Origin: G963666705 sp963666705
GTDB taxonomy: Bacteria; Pseudomonadota; Alphaproteobacteria; CADEGL01
Reading direction: 5' to 3'
DNA length: 64,000 nucleotides
NCBI GenBank assembly: GCA_963666705.2
Contig: CAXXKO010000024.1
Location: 62,001 to 126,000 of the forward strand
Below, in pieces: positions 34,302 through 42,110 of this stretch. How positions within the stretch are numbered: the stretch's first letter is position 1; every line of letters begins with the position of its first letter. The notes below the pieces were generated by a model. It was not told the DNA's origin and made no database searches. It was given only the letters and a program-made list of their open reading frames with translations. A program made the position numbers and the translations under genes.

Positions 34302-34449
34302 TATACCAGACGGCGATGAGCCTCGCTCATCGTTGTCTGGCAAGCGTGACCGCGCGCCCGAGCTTATGCGAGGAAAGCCAAGGCCGCGGACGCGGCCGCC
34401 CGGCGTCTGAGGGAACATACGATCGGTCTTTCTTAAGACCGATCGGTAT
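34302..34449. repeat. 148-bp MITE-like structured repeat, copy 1
   Basis: One of two copies (the other at 47510-47657) that share most of their bases. The order is: hairpin CCAGACGGCGATGAG with CTCATCGTTGTCTGG; a conserved middle GCGCGCCCGAGCTTATGCGA; and a second palindrome CGATCGGTCTTTCTTAAGAC with CGATCGGTAT. Ends are TATACCAG and CGGTATTA, so a TA target is likely, as for IS630/mariner-type MITEs. The right edge supplies the TAA stop codon of the convergent leucine dehydrogenase gene. Confidence 0.75.
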
Positions 34450-35480
34450 TATTCCCGCAGGAAGCGGTCCTCGGCCATGCGGTCGGCGATCGCGCCCGTC
34501 GGCAGCCCTTCGGCATCGGCGCGCTGGAAGATACCGAGGAGCGTGTCGTGGATGCCGGCCGCGCGCGTGAGGACGGCGTCCGCGTTGTAGCCAGGTCCCT
34601 CGGCCGCCACGTCGATCACACCCCCGGCGTTGATGACATAGTCGGGCGCGTAGAGGATGCCGCGGGCGGTGAGGGCCGCTCCATGGCGCGGCGCGGCGAG
34701 CTGGTTGTTCGCGGCGCCGGCGACGATCGGCGCCTTGATCCGCGGGATGGTCTCGTCGTTGAGGATGGCCCCCAGGGCGCAGGGCGCGAAGACGTCCGCG
34801 TCGTACCCGTGAATCTCCGCGCTCGGCACGGCCTCGGCGCCGTGGGTTTCGACCGCGCGCCGCACGCGGGGCTCGTCGATGTCCGCGACCGCGAGGCGCG
34901 CGCCGTCCCGCGCGAGGTAGTCGCACAACCGGCCGCCGACGCTGCCGAGCCCCTGGACGGCGATACGCATCCCATCGAGCCCGTTGCGCTTGAGCTTGTA
35001 GGCGATGGCTGCCCGGATGCCGTTGTAGACGCCGAAGGCCGTGGCGGGCGAGGGGTTGCCGCAGCCGCGCGAGACGCCGCGGGCGTGGGGCGTCACCTGG
35101 CGCAGCACGTCCATGTCCTGGACGGTCATGCCCACATCCTCGGCCGTGATGTAGTGGCCGCCGAGGCTGTCCACCGCGCGCCCCATGGCGCGCAGGAGCG
35201 CCTCGGACTTGTCGGACTTGGGGTCGCCGATGATGACGGCCTTGCCGCCGCCGCAATCGAGGCCGGCAAGCGCGTTCTTGTAGGTCATGCCGCGCGAGAG
35301 GCGGAGCGCATCGCTCAAGGCTTCCCGTTCGGAGCCGTAAGGCCACATGCGGCAGCCGCCGAGGGCCGGCCCCAGATTGGTGTTGTGGATGGCGATGATG
35401 GCGCGCAGGCCGCTCCGTTCGTCGCCGCAATAGACCACTTGCTCGTGGCCGTCGAAGTCCGTCGACTGGAAAACCGTCAT
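34449..35480 (-). CDS. ldh: leucine dehydrogenase (Glu/Leu/Phe/Val dehydrogenase family)
   Basis: A 343-residue protein of normal length. The N-terminal substrate domain has GLRAIIAIHNTNLGPALGG, YKNALAGLDCGGGKAVI (catalytic and substrate Lys residues) and a TAEDVGMTVQDMD block. The NAD-binding domain has the VQGLGSVGGRLCDYL loop and VAGAANNQLA. It deaminates branched-chain amino acids to 2-oxo acids, which suits the leucine catabolism genes in the window. The start is the ATG at 35478-35480. The end lies at the edge of the MITE-like repeat. Confidence 0.88.
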   Translation of the reverse strand: MTVFQSTDFDGHEQVVYCGDERSGLRAIIAIHNTNLGPALGGCRMWPYGSEREALSDALRLSRGMTYKNALAGLDCGGGKAVIIGDPKSDKSEALLRAMGRAVDSLGGHYITAEDVGMTVQDMDVLRQVTPHARGVSRGCGNPSPATAFGVYNGIRAAIAYKLKRNGLDGMRIAVQGLGSVGGRLCDYLARDGARLAVADIDEPRVRRAVETHGAEAVPSAEIHGYDADVFAPCALGAILNDETIPRIKAPIVAGAANNQLAAPRHGAALTARGILYAPDYVINAGGVIDVAAEGPGYNADAVLTRAAGIHDTLLGIFQRADAEGLPTGAIADRMAEDRFLRE

Positions 35481-36465
35481 GGATCTCACCCCATATGCGG
35501 CCGGGCACTTGTCCCAGCCTGTCAATCCTACGTTGGGAAGCGTTAAGCATTGGCCAACGGCCGGTTTGCGGGATCGCACCTCGGGGAGGCTCCGGCACGC
35601 GCGCCGCTCGGCGCATTCCAACTCGCCCATGACTTGGGGGCGCCGCGGGGGCGGTTTCAATACCTGCTCACGGCCTCGTCATCGGCCGCGAGCGGCTTGC
35701 CGGACGGGCCGCGAGGACAGACACTCGGGCCACGAAGGGGAGGGCGCGGGCATGGGATCGTTGCCGGAGGCCGGGCTCGAGCGTGAGGCGCTCATATGCA
35801 TGCTGGAAGAGGCGCGCGCCGCCGACAGCGACCGGGCGCAGCCGGACTGGCACACGCGCGCCTTCATCCATGCCTTCGACGCGGGCGAGGAAGTCCGCGC
35901 GGTCGGCGAGGCGGCCTACCTCGAGTTCCTCGGCACCAGCGCGCTCGGCCCGTCGGTCTATCCCAGCATCGCGCGCTTCGAGGCGGAGCTAGTGGATTTC
36001 GCGCGTGGGCTGTTCGGCGCGAGCCCTGATGCGGTCGGCCACGTGACGACGGGCGGCACCGAGAGCGTATTTCTCGCGCTAAAGGCCGCTCGCGACCGGG
36101 CGCGGGAGAGGCGGCCCGGAATCGCGGCGCCCGAGGTCGTCGCCCCATCAACCGCGCATCCCTCGATCGCCAAGGCGGCGCACTATCTCGGCCTCGAGCT
36201 GGTGACGGTGCCCGTGCGCGGCGGCGACCTGCGCGCCGACATGGCCGCGACGGCGGCAGCGCTCACGGGCGCGACCGTTGCGCTCGTCGGCTCGATGCCG
36301 ACCTACTGGCACGGGGTCGTCGATCCGATTGCCGAGTTGGGCGAGCTGGCGGCGGCCCGCGGCCTGTGGCTCCATGTCGACGCCTGCATGGGCGGCTTCC
36401 TCGCACCTTTCGCCCGCGCGGCGGGCTATCCGTTGCCACCCTTCGATTTCTCCCTCCCTGGCGTG

Positions 36466-36496
<31 letters not shown>

Positions 36497-36790
36497 GCTA
36501 CGCGCCCAAGGGCGCATCGGTGATCGTTTTGCGTGAAGCCAGCCTCGACCGGCATCTCGTCTTCGATCGGGCCGGCGGGCACGGGCCGTACCGTGCGCCC
36601 ACCTTCGCGGCCACGCGGACGGGGGCACCCATCGCCGCCGCCTGGGCCGTCATGCGCCATCTCGGCCAGGCGGGATACCGCACCCGGGCCGACGCCGTCA
36701 TGCGGGCGCACGCGCAACTCACGGCCGGCATCGGCGCCATCGACGGGCTGGAGGTCCTTGGCCGGCCCGATCTGGCGATCTTGAGCTTTA

Positions 36791-37050
36791 TACCAAGCTG
36801 CGGTGACAGGAACCCATTGAGACGCTTGTCCAAGTCTTTCGGCAAGGAGAGGTTCGCGCAGCGATGCGGCGCATCGGAAGCGGACCTCGACGCCGTCCGA
36901 AAGGCTTGGACAAGCGCCCGCAGGGTCGCCTCTCCGGCTCCCCGGACGTCGTCGCGAACGCTTGCCGATGCGCCGCATCGCCTGCGCGCCCGTTCCTAGC
37001 CGGGGAGCCGGAGAGGCGATCTCAATGGGTTCCTATCACCGCAGCTTGGT
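36791..37050. mobile_element. 260-bp palindrome-rich MITE in the decarboxylase gene
   Basis: Terminal inverted repeats of about 32 bp (TACCAAGCTGCGGTGACAGG at the left; the right end gives AACCAAGCTGCGGTGATAGG reverse-complemented). Inside are three more inverted pairs: 36824-36842 with 36897-36915 (one mismatch), 36861-36877 with 36965-36981 (perfect), and 36926-36945 with 37000-37019 (perfect, 20 bp). It encodes no protein. The TACCA ends resemble those of the repeat at 34302 and of the IS630 at 54011, suggesting IS630-type mobilisation into a TA site. Confidence 0.8.
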
Positions 37051-37064
37051 TGTCTAATTCCGGT

Positions 37065-37307
37065 TCGTTGGTCAAGCCCTTCCGGACCCTTGTCTCCGCC
37101 GGGAACACGGTTGTCTGCGAAGTCTTCCCCGACGGGTCCGCCGGGTCGCTTCATGATAGTGCCCTTTGGCTTCGGCCTCCCAAGGTATTAGACGCAATCG
37201 CGAACGGCTGTCCGCTTAGCAACCAGGCGAACGGGATCGCCTCGGCCACCGTCCCGGCGGGGACGGGTCTTCCGCTTCTCGCGGAACTCTCTCTTCTCCT
37301 TATCCAG
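37065..37307 (-). ncRNA. predicted bridge/seek RNA region of the IS110 element
   Basis: A non-coding segment of about 245 bp between the left subterminal repeat and the 3' end of the IS110 transposase gene. IS110-family recombinases use an RNA made from the element's non-coding end to choose target and donor. In IS1111-type members it is downstream of the gene, as here. The segment holds a GACGGGTCCGCCGGG stretch and other potential stem regions. The RNA's ends and loops are not determined; this assignment is from position only. Confidence 0.4.
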
Positions 37308-38342
37308 CTATGCCGTGGCGCTCGCCTCCTTTTCCGGCCAGCGGAAGGCTTCGCCGGTGATCAGCATCCGGTGCAGGATCACCGCCAGCCGGCGCGCCAG
37401 CGCCACGCAGGCCTTCTTGTGGCTGGTCCGCCTCTTGATCCGGCGCGCCCAGTCCTTCAGCGGGTGGGCCCGGCGCACCACCGTCAGCAGGCTGTTGGCG
37501 GCCTCGTAGAGCAGCGCCCGCAGCATGGCGTCGCCGTGTTTCGAGATGCGCCCCGAATAGTCCATCCCACCCGACTGCCAGCGCCGCGACGTGAGCCCCA
37601 CATAGGCGCCCACCGTGCGCGATTTGGCGAACCGCTCCGCTTCGCCAATGGTCGCCACATAGGCCAGCGCCGTCACCGGCCCCACCCCCGGCGTGCTCAT
37701 CAGCAAACGGCAGGCCGGAAAGCCTTTCGCCCGCGCCACGACCGCCTCGTCCAGCCGCCCGATCTCGCGGCCCAGCGCCGCCGCCGCGGACAGAAGCGGC
37801 TCGATCATCACCTTCAGCTCGGGACGCCCCTCCAACGCCTCGCGGACGCGTCCGGCCAGCTTGCCCGAGCCCTTGGGAAAGCGAAGGCCCAACGACCCCA
37901 ACAGGCCACGGATCGCGTTCTCCGTATCGCGCCGCTGGCGCACCAGATGACAGCGCGCCTTGAGAAGTGCCCGCGCCTCCTGCGCCGCCTCGCTCTTCAC
38001 CGCCACAGGGCGGCAAAACCCCGTGCGCGCGATCTCCGCCAAGAGCTCGGCGTCGTTCGCATCCGTCTTGTTGTGCTGAAGGCGCATCACCGCGTTCGCA
38101 TGGCGCGCGTCGATCACATCGACCGAGACCCCCAGCCGGCCCAGATCCCGCGCCAGCCAGCCACTCAGCGTACCCGTCTCCAGAACGATACGGCCAGGGC
38201 ACAGACAATGCTCCCGCAAAGCTGCGAACAGCGCCCTCGGATCGGTCGAAACCTTGCCCCGCGCCAATATCTTTCCCGCCGCGTCCTTCACGCAAAACGC
38301 CGTCTCTTCCTTCGACACATCAAACCCAACATACTCCGTCAT
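37308..38342 (-). CDS. IS110-family transposase (DEDD recombinase)
   Basis: A 344-residue protein. The N-terminal RuvC-like domain has YVGFDVSKEETAFCV (first Asp), IVLETGTLSGWLARDL and NKTDANDAELLAEIA with further acidic residues. The C-terminal Tnp20 domain has LLMSTPGVGPVTALAYVATI and the serine motif region SGGMDYSGRISKHGDAMLR. The start is placed at MTEYVGF, preceded by GGAGAGTGACC. An in-frame Met lies eight codons upstream. It looks intact. Confidence 0.92.
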   Translation of the reverse strand: MTEYVGFDVSKEETAFCVKDAAGKILARGKVSTDPRALFAALREHCLCPGRIVLETGTLSGWLARDLGRLGVSVDVIDARHANAVMRLQHNKTDANDAELLAEIARTGFCRPVAVKSEAAQEARALLKARCHLVRQRRDTENAIRGLLGSLGLRFPKGSGKLAGRVREALEGRPELKVMIEPLLSAAAALGREIGRLDEAVVARAKGFPACRLLMSTPGVGPVTALAYVATIGEAERFAKSRTVGAYVGLTSRRWQSGGMDYSGRISKHGDAMLRALLYEAANSLLTVVRRAHPLKDWARRIKRRTSHKKACVALARRLAVILHRMLITGEAFRWPEKEASATA

Positions 38343-38599
38343 GGTCACTCTCCTTGGTTTGCCCACTGGGGCGCGTCCTCGCGACCCCGAATCATAGGCC
38401 CGGGAGAGTGACCACCGGAATTACGCTATGTATTAGTGCCCGGGATATGGATATTCCCGCCGTGGCGGCCGGTCTGCGCGCGCGCGGCTGGGTGCCCAAC
38501 ACGATCCGCGGGCCGGATGCCATCCATCTGCGCCTGGCGCCGGCCCACGCGCCACTGGTGCCGCGCTTCCTCGATGACCTCGCCGCGGCCGCCGGCGAG

Positions 38600-39772
38600 T
38601 CAGGACACTAGGCGGCCTTCGAGGCAGTCCGTGAAGAGGCGCTCCAAGGATCTGGCTTCGAGCGGCACCGGGTTGGTGGCCGCCGTTGGGTCGGCCGCCG
38701 CCATGCGCGCGATCTCTCCGGCCCTTGCGCCATCGACGCCGATCTCGGCCAGGGTGTGGGCGATGCCGACCTCTCGGCGCAATTCGAGTATCCAGGCCTG
38801 GAAACCGTCGAAGGAGGCGTCCGCGAGGCCGAGCCAGCGGGCGAGGCGCGCCATTTTGTCCTCGATCGCCGGGCGGTTGAAGGCCAGCACGTAAGGCATG
38901 ACGACGGCGTTGGTCAGGCCGTGGTGGGTATCGTAGACGGCACCCAGCGGATGGCTCAGGGAATGGATGGCGCCCAACCCCTTCTGGAAGGCGGTCGACC
39001 CCATGCTGGCCGCGGCGAGCATGTGGGCGCGCGCTTCCAGGTTCGCGCCGTCGCGCACGGCCGTCGGCAGCCAGTCCTTGACGAGGCGCATGCCCTCGAC
39101 GGCGATGCCCTCGGCCATGGGGTGATAGGTGGGCGCGCAATAGGCCTCGAGGTTGTGGGCAAGCGCGTCCATGCCGGTCGCCGCCGTCAGGTGTGGCGGC
39201 AGGCCGGTGGTGAGTGCCGGGTCCGCGATCACCTGCCCGGGCAGCATCCTGGGGTGGAAGATGATCTTCTTCTCGTGGGTATCCTCGTTGGTGATGACCG
39301 AGGCCCGGCCAACTTCCGAGCCCGTGCCCGCCGTGGTCGGCACGGCGACGATGGGGGCGATGGCGTCGGCGTCCGCCCGCGTCCAGTTGTCGCCCACGTC
39401 CTCGAAGTCCCAAATGGGGCGCACCTGCCCGGCCATCAGCGCCACGGCCTTGCCGGCGTCGAGCGCGCTGCCGCCGCCGAAGGCGATGATCCCGTCGTGC
39501 CCGCCCGCGCGGTAGGCCACGACCCCGTCCGCGACGTTCTGGCCCACCGGGTTGCCGCGCACGTCGGCGAAGACGGTCGTCTCCAGGCCCCACGCGCGAA
39601 CGGCCGCGGCGGCCGCGGCGACCATGGGCAGGGCGGCGAGGCCGGGGTCGGTCACGAGGAGCGGCCGGCCCATGCCGAGCGCACGGCACGCATCCGCCAG
39701 CTCCGCGATTCGCCCGGCGCCGAAGCGGACGATGGTGGGATAGCCCCAGTTGCCTACGAGGGGGATGGTCAT
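38600..39772 (-). CDS. iron-containing alcohol dehydrogenase
   Basis: A 390-residue group III alcohol dehydrogenase. The NAD-binding GGGSALDAGKAVALM motif and VPTTAGTGSEVGRASVIT are present. The metal ligands come from the ATGMDALAHNLEAY and HSLSHPLGAVYDTHHGLTN segments (Asp/His). It overlaps the 3' end of the convergent decarboxylase remnant by 12 bp. Likely oxidises a primary alcohol or reduces an aldehyde with NAD. Located 15 bp after the stop of the glutamine synthetase-like gene in transcription order, so probably one operon with it, perhaps for polyamine- or amino-alcohol-derived aldehydes. Confidence 0.88.
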   Translation of the reverse strand: MTIPLVGNWGYPTIVRFGAGRIAELADACRALGMGRPLLVTDPGLAALPMVAAAAAAVRAWGLETTVFADVRGNPVGQNVADGVVAYRAGGHDGIIAFGGGSALDAGKAVALMAGQVRPIWDFEDVGDNWTRADADAIAPIVAVPTTAGTGSEVGRASVITNEDTHEKKIIFHPRMLPGQVIADPALTTGLPPHLTAATGMDALAHNLEAYCAPTYHPMAEGIAVEGMRLVKDWLPTAVRDGANLEARAHMLAAASMGSTAFQKGLGAIHSLSHPLGAVYDTHHGLTNAVVMPYVLAFNRPAIEDKMARLARWLGLADASFDGFQAWILELRREVGIAHTLAEIGVDGARAGEIARMAAADPTAATNPVPLEARSLERLFTDCLEGRLVS

Positions 39773-39787
39773 GGCGGTTGCGTCCTA

Positions 39788-41149
39788 TCAGGCCTGTTCG
39801 AAGCCGCGCTTGAGCTCCCAGTCCATGACCCGGCGGTCGTATTCGAGCTGCTCCCAGCGCCCGGTATGGAGGTAATGGTCGACGACCGCGTCGCCCAGGG
39901 CGGCGCGCAGCACTTCGGAGCGGTCCAGCTCCTCGAGCGCCTCGCGCAGGGTCTTGGGGATCTCGCGCACGTCCATGTCGTAGAGGTTACCCTCGCTCAT
40001 GGGCTCGGGCTCGAGCTCGGCCTCGATGCCGTGGAGGCCGGCGGCGATGGTGGCGGCGAAGGCGAGGTAGGGGGTCGCGTCGGCCCCTGGGATGCGGCAC
40101 TCGATCCGTATGCCGGCGCCCGCGCCCACGAGCCGGAATCCCGCCGTGCGGTTGTCGCCGCTCCAGGCCGCCTTGGTGGGCGCGAAGGAGCCCGATTGGA
40201 AGCGTTTGTAGGAGTTGATGTAGGGGGCGAGGAAATAGGTCATGGGGCGCGCGAGCGCGAGCTGTCCGGCGAGGTAGTGGCGGAACAGCTTCGACATGCC
40301 GTGCGGCCCGTCCGGATCGTGGAACAGGGCCGCGTCCGTCTCGGCATCCCATAGGGAGGAGTGGATATGGCACGAGTTGCCGGCGAGCTCGTAATGCCAC
40401 TTGGCCATGAAGCTCACGGCCTTGCCCTGTTCGTGGGCGATCTCGCGCGCGGCGTTCTTGTAGATGGTGTGGTTGTCGGCCATCGCAAGCGCCTCGGCGT
40501 AGCGCAGGTTGATCTCCGCCTGGCCCGGTCCCCATTCGCCCTTGGAGAACTCGACCGGGATGCCCGAATCGTCGAGGGCGTTGCGGATGGCGCGGATCAG
40601 CGGCTCCTCCCGGGTGGTTTGGAAGATGTGATAGTCCTCGAAGTAGCGCCCCGCCGTCTTGGGCTCGTGAAAGCGCTTGGCGGCGATCTCGTCGTAGGTC
40701 TCGTCGAAGAGGTAGAGCTCGAGCTCGCTGCCGATCTTGGCGACGAAGCCCATCTCTCTTGCGCGCTCGATCTGGCGCCTGAGGATGGCGCGCGGCGAGT
40801 GGGCCACCGGCGCGCCGTGATGGTCGAGGATATCGCCCAGCACCAGCGCCGTGCCCGGCAGCCACGCCGTGCGCCGCAGGGTCGCAAGGTCCGGCTTGAC
40901 GGCAAAGTCGCCATAGCCCTTTTCCCAGGACGCGGCCGCGTAGCCGGGCACAGGCTCCATGTCGATATCGACCGCCAACAGGTAGTCGCAGGCATGAACC
41001 TCCTCGACTCCGTGCTCGAGAAAGAACCAGCCCGTCACGCGCTTGCCGAGGAGGCGGCCCTGCAGATCGACGAAACAAAGGAGGACGGTATCGATCTCCC
41101 TGGCGTCGATGAGGGCATGCAGCTCCTCGAGCGATAGTTTTCCCGTCAT
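39788..41149 (-). CDS. glutamine synthetase family, gamma-glutamylpolyamine synthetase-like
   Basis: A 453-residue type I-like GS fold. The N-terminal beta-grasp (VLLCFVDLQGRLLGKRV) is followed by the catalytic domain. KIGSELELYLFDE supplies metal Glu residues, then GPGQAEINLRYAEAL, HIHSSLWD (His), KAAWSGDNRTAGFRLVG and RIECRIPGADATPYLAFAAT. It lacks the C-terminal adenylylation Tyr region of ammonia-assimilating GlnA, which fits PuuA-type enzymes. These ligate glutamate to putrescine or another amine. The agmatinase-family gene and the HDAC-like gene also hint at polyamine use. Confidence 0.85.
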   Translation of the reverse strand: MTGKLSLEELHALIDAREIDTVLLCFVDLQGRLLGKRVTGWFFLEHGVEEVHACDYLLAVDIDMEPVPGYAAASWEKGYGDFAVKPDLATLRRTAWLPGTALVLGDILDHHGAPVAHSPRAILRRQIERAREMGFVAKIGSELELYLFDETYDEIAAKRFHEPKTAGRYFEDYHIFQTTREEPLIRAIRNALDDSGIPVEFSKGEWGPGQAEINLRYAEALAMADNHTIYKNAAREIAHEQGKAVSFMAKWHYELAGNSCHIHSSLWDAETDAALFHDPDGPHGMSKLFRHYLAGQLALARPMTYFLAPYINSYKRFQSGSFAPTKAAWSGDNRTAGFRLVGAGAGIRIECRIPGADATPYLAFAATIAAGLHGIEAELEPEPMSEGNLYDMDVREIPKTLREALEELDRSEVLRAALGDAVVDHYLHTGRWEQLEYDRRVMDWELKRGFEQA

Positions 41150-41349
41150 TCGAAGCCTCGTTCTCGATGCTTTTCCCAGCGGGGAATCTACTTGGCTGGG
41201 GCCAGTGGGTCCACGCTAGCCGACGTACTAGCTTCAAGTTGAGTTGCCAGGCTTCCCCGCCCCGAAGGTCGTGGGCCTCCCTACGAGTGGCGTAATTTGG
41301 TCGGAGGCGTGGGTGGTGCGCGGAGCTTATGTGTAGCGCGCCGCATCGC

Positions 41350-41658
41350 TCAGGCGGCGTGGGGCCGGACCTCGTGGTCGAGGCGCTCGCCATGAGCCTC
41401 CTCGGCGACCTCCAGCTCGTAATGGCATTGGAGGTTCATCCAAAACCGGGCGCTGATCCGGAAGTACCGCGCCAGCCGCATCGCCGTGTCGGCGGTGATC
41501 CCGCGCCGGCCGAGCACGATATCGTTGAGACGGGTCCTGGGCACGCCGATGGCGCGGCTGAGCGCGTTTGCGCTGAGCCCGAGCGGTTCCATAAATTCGG
41601 CCTTGAGGATTTCTCCCGGATGAACCGGCGCGATGTCGCGCTTGCGGCGTTTCGCCAT
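41350..41658 (-). CDS. higA: HigA-type antitoxin
   Basis: A 102-residue helix-turn-helix protein of the XRE/HigA type: PVHPGEILKAEFMEPLGLS, the HTH SANALSRAIGVPRTRLNDIVLG, then RGITADTAMRLARYFRISAR. It starts 10 bp after the HigB-like gene, which precedes it in transcription order (toxin first, as in most higBA loci). HigA neutralises the toxin and represses the operon through the palindrome at 41958-41984. The 200-bp gap to the glutamine synthetase gene (41150-41349) holds nothing I recognise. Confidence 0.88.
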   Translation of the reverse strand: MAKRRKRDIAPVHPGEILKAEFMEPLGLSANALSRAIGVPRTRLNDIVLGRRGITADTAMRLARYFRISARFWMNLQCHYELEVAEEAHGERLDHEVRPHAA

Positions 41659-41668
41659 GGCAACCTCG

Positions 41669-41953
41669 TCAGCGATGATAATCCACGATTTCGACGTCGT
41701 AGGCATCTCCGTCCCGCCAAACGAAACAAACCCGCCACTGGTCATTGATCCGGACCGAGTGTTGAGCGGCCCGGGTCCCCTTCAGCCTCTCCAAGCGGTT
41801 GCCGGGGATGCGCCCCAACTCTTCGAGCGCGACGGCGGCGTGAATCGCCAAAAGCTTGTGCAACGCCCGGCGCCGCACAGGACCCGGAAGCCGCCGGCTG
41901 GACCGTCCGCGAAAGAGAGACTCCGTCTCTCGCGAGGCAAAGCTCTTGATCAC
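41669..41953 (-). CDS. higB: HigB/RelE-type toxin
   Basis: A 94-residue RelE-superfamily mRNA interferase with a GTG start (VIKSFASRETESLFRG). The middle RALHKLLAIHAAVALEELGRIPGNRLERLKG is typical of HigB, and the C-terminus WRVCFVWRDGDAYDVEIVDYH supplies the catalytic His/Arg strand. In family members such toxins cut ribosome-bound mRNA. The start is placed at the GTG just beside the palindromic operator, so the transcript may have a very short leader. Confidence 0.85.
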   Translation of the reverse strand: MIKSFASRETESLFRGRSSRRLPGPVRRRALHKLLAIHAAVALEELGRIPGNRLERLKGTRAAQHSVRINDQWRVCFVWRDGDAYDVEIVDYHR

Positions 41954-41957
41954 GAAC

Positions 41958-41984
41958 CGAATGTAACGATGACCGTTACATTCG
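41958..41984. promoter_or_regulatory. 27-bp perfect palindrome, probable HigA operator
   Basis: Arms CGAATGTAACG and CGTTACATTCG separated by ATGAC. It sits 4 bp upstream of the HigB start codon. A perfect 11-bp-arm palindrome at this place is what an autorepressing HigA or HigBA complex would bind. Little room remains for a promoter between it and the start, so the -10 region probably overlaps it. Confidence 0.7.
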
Positions 41985-42110
41985 TCAACCTTTGCCAAAT
42001 GTCGATCATGTTCCTGCCCAGAGCGATGCAAAAGCCGATTTAACACCGCCCGCCCCGGGTGTTGCCTAACCCCCGCCGACGCGGGAAGATGCGGCCCGAG
42101 GGGGAGCCAG

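Larger units (their letters stand above)
37055..38423 (-). mobile_element. IS110-family (IS1111-group-like) insertion sequence
   Basis: Contains an intact DEDD recombinase gene on the minus strand. A 10-bp inverted repeat, TAATTCCGGT at 37055-37064 and ACCGGAATTA at 38414-38423, marks near-terminal sequences. Subterminal inverted repeats and a long non-coding region on the 3' side of the gene are typical of the IS1111 group. The exact insertion points are not certain because the element sits just inside the right end of the 260-bp MITE. Confidence 0.75.

Noticed and set aside
36864..38411. 515-codon plus-strand frame across the MITE and IS110
   Set aside because: It is antisense to the IS110 transposase and has no recognisable domains.
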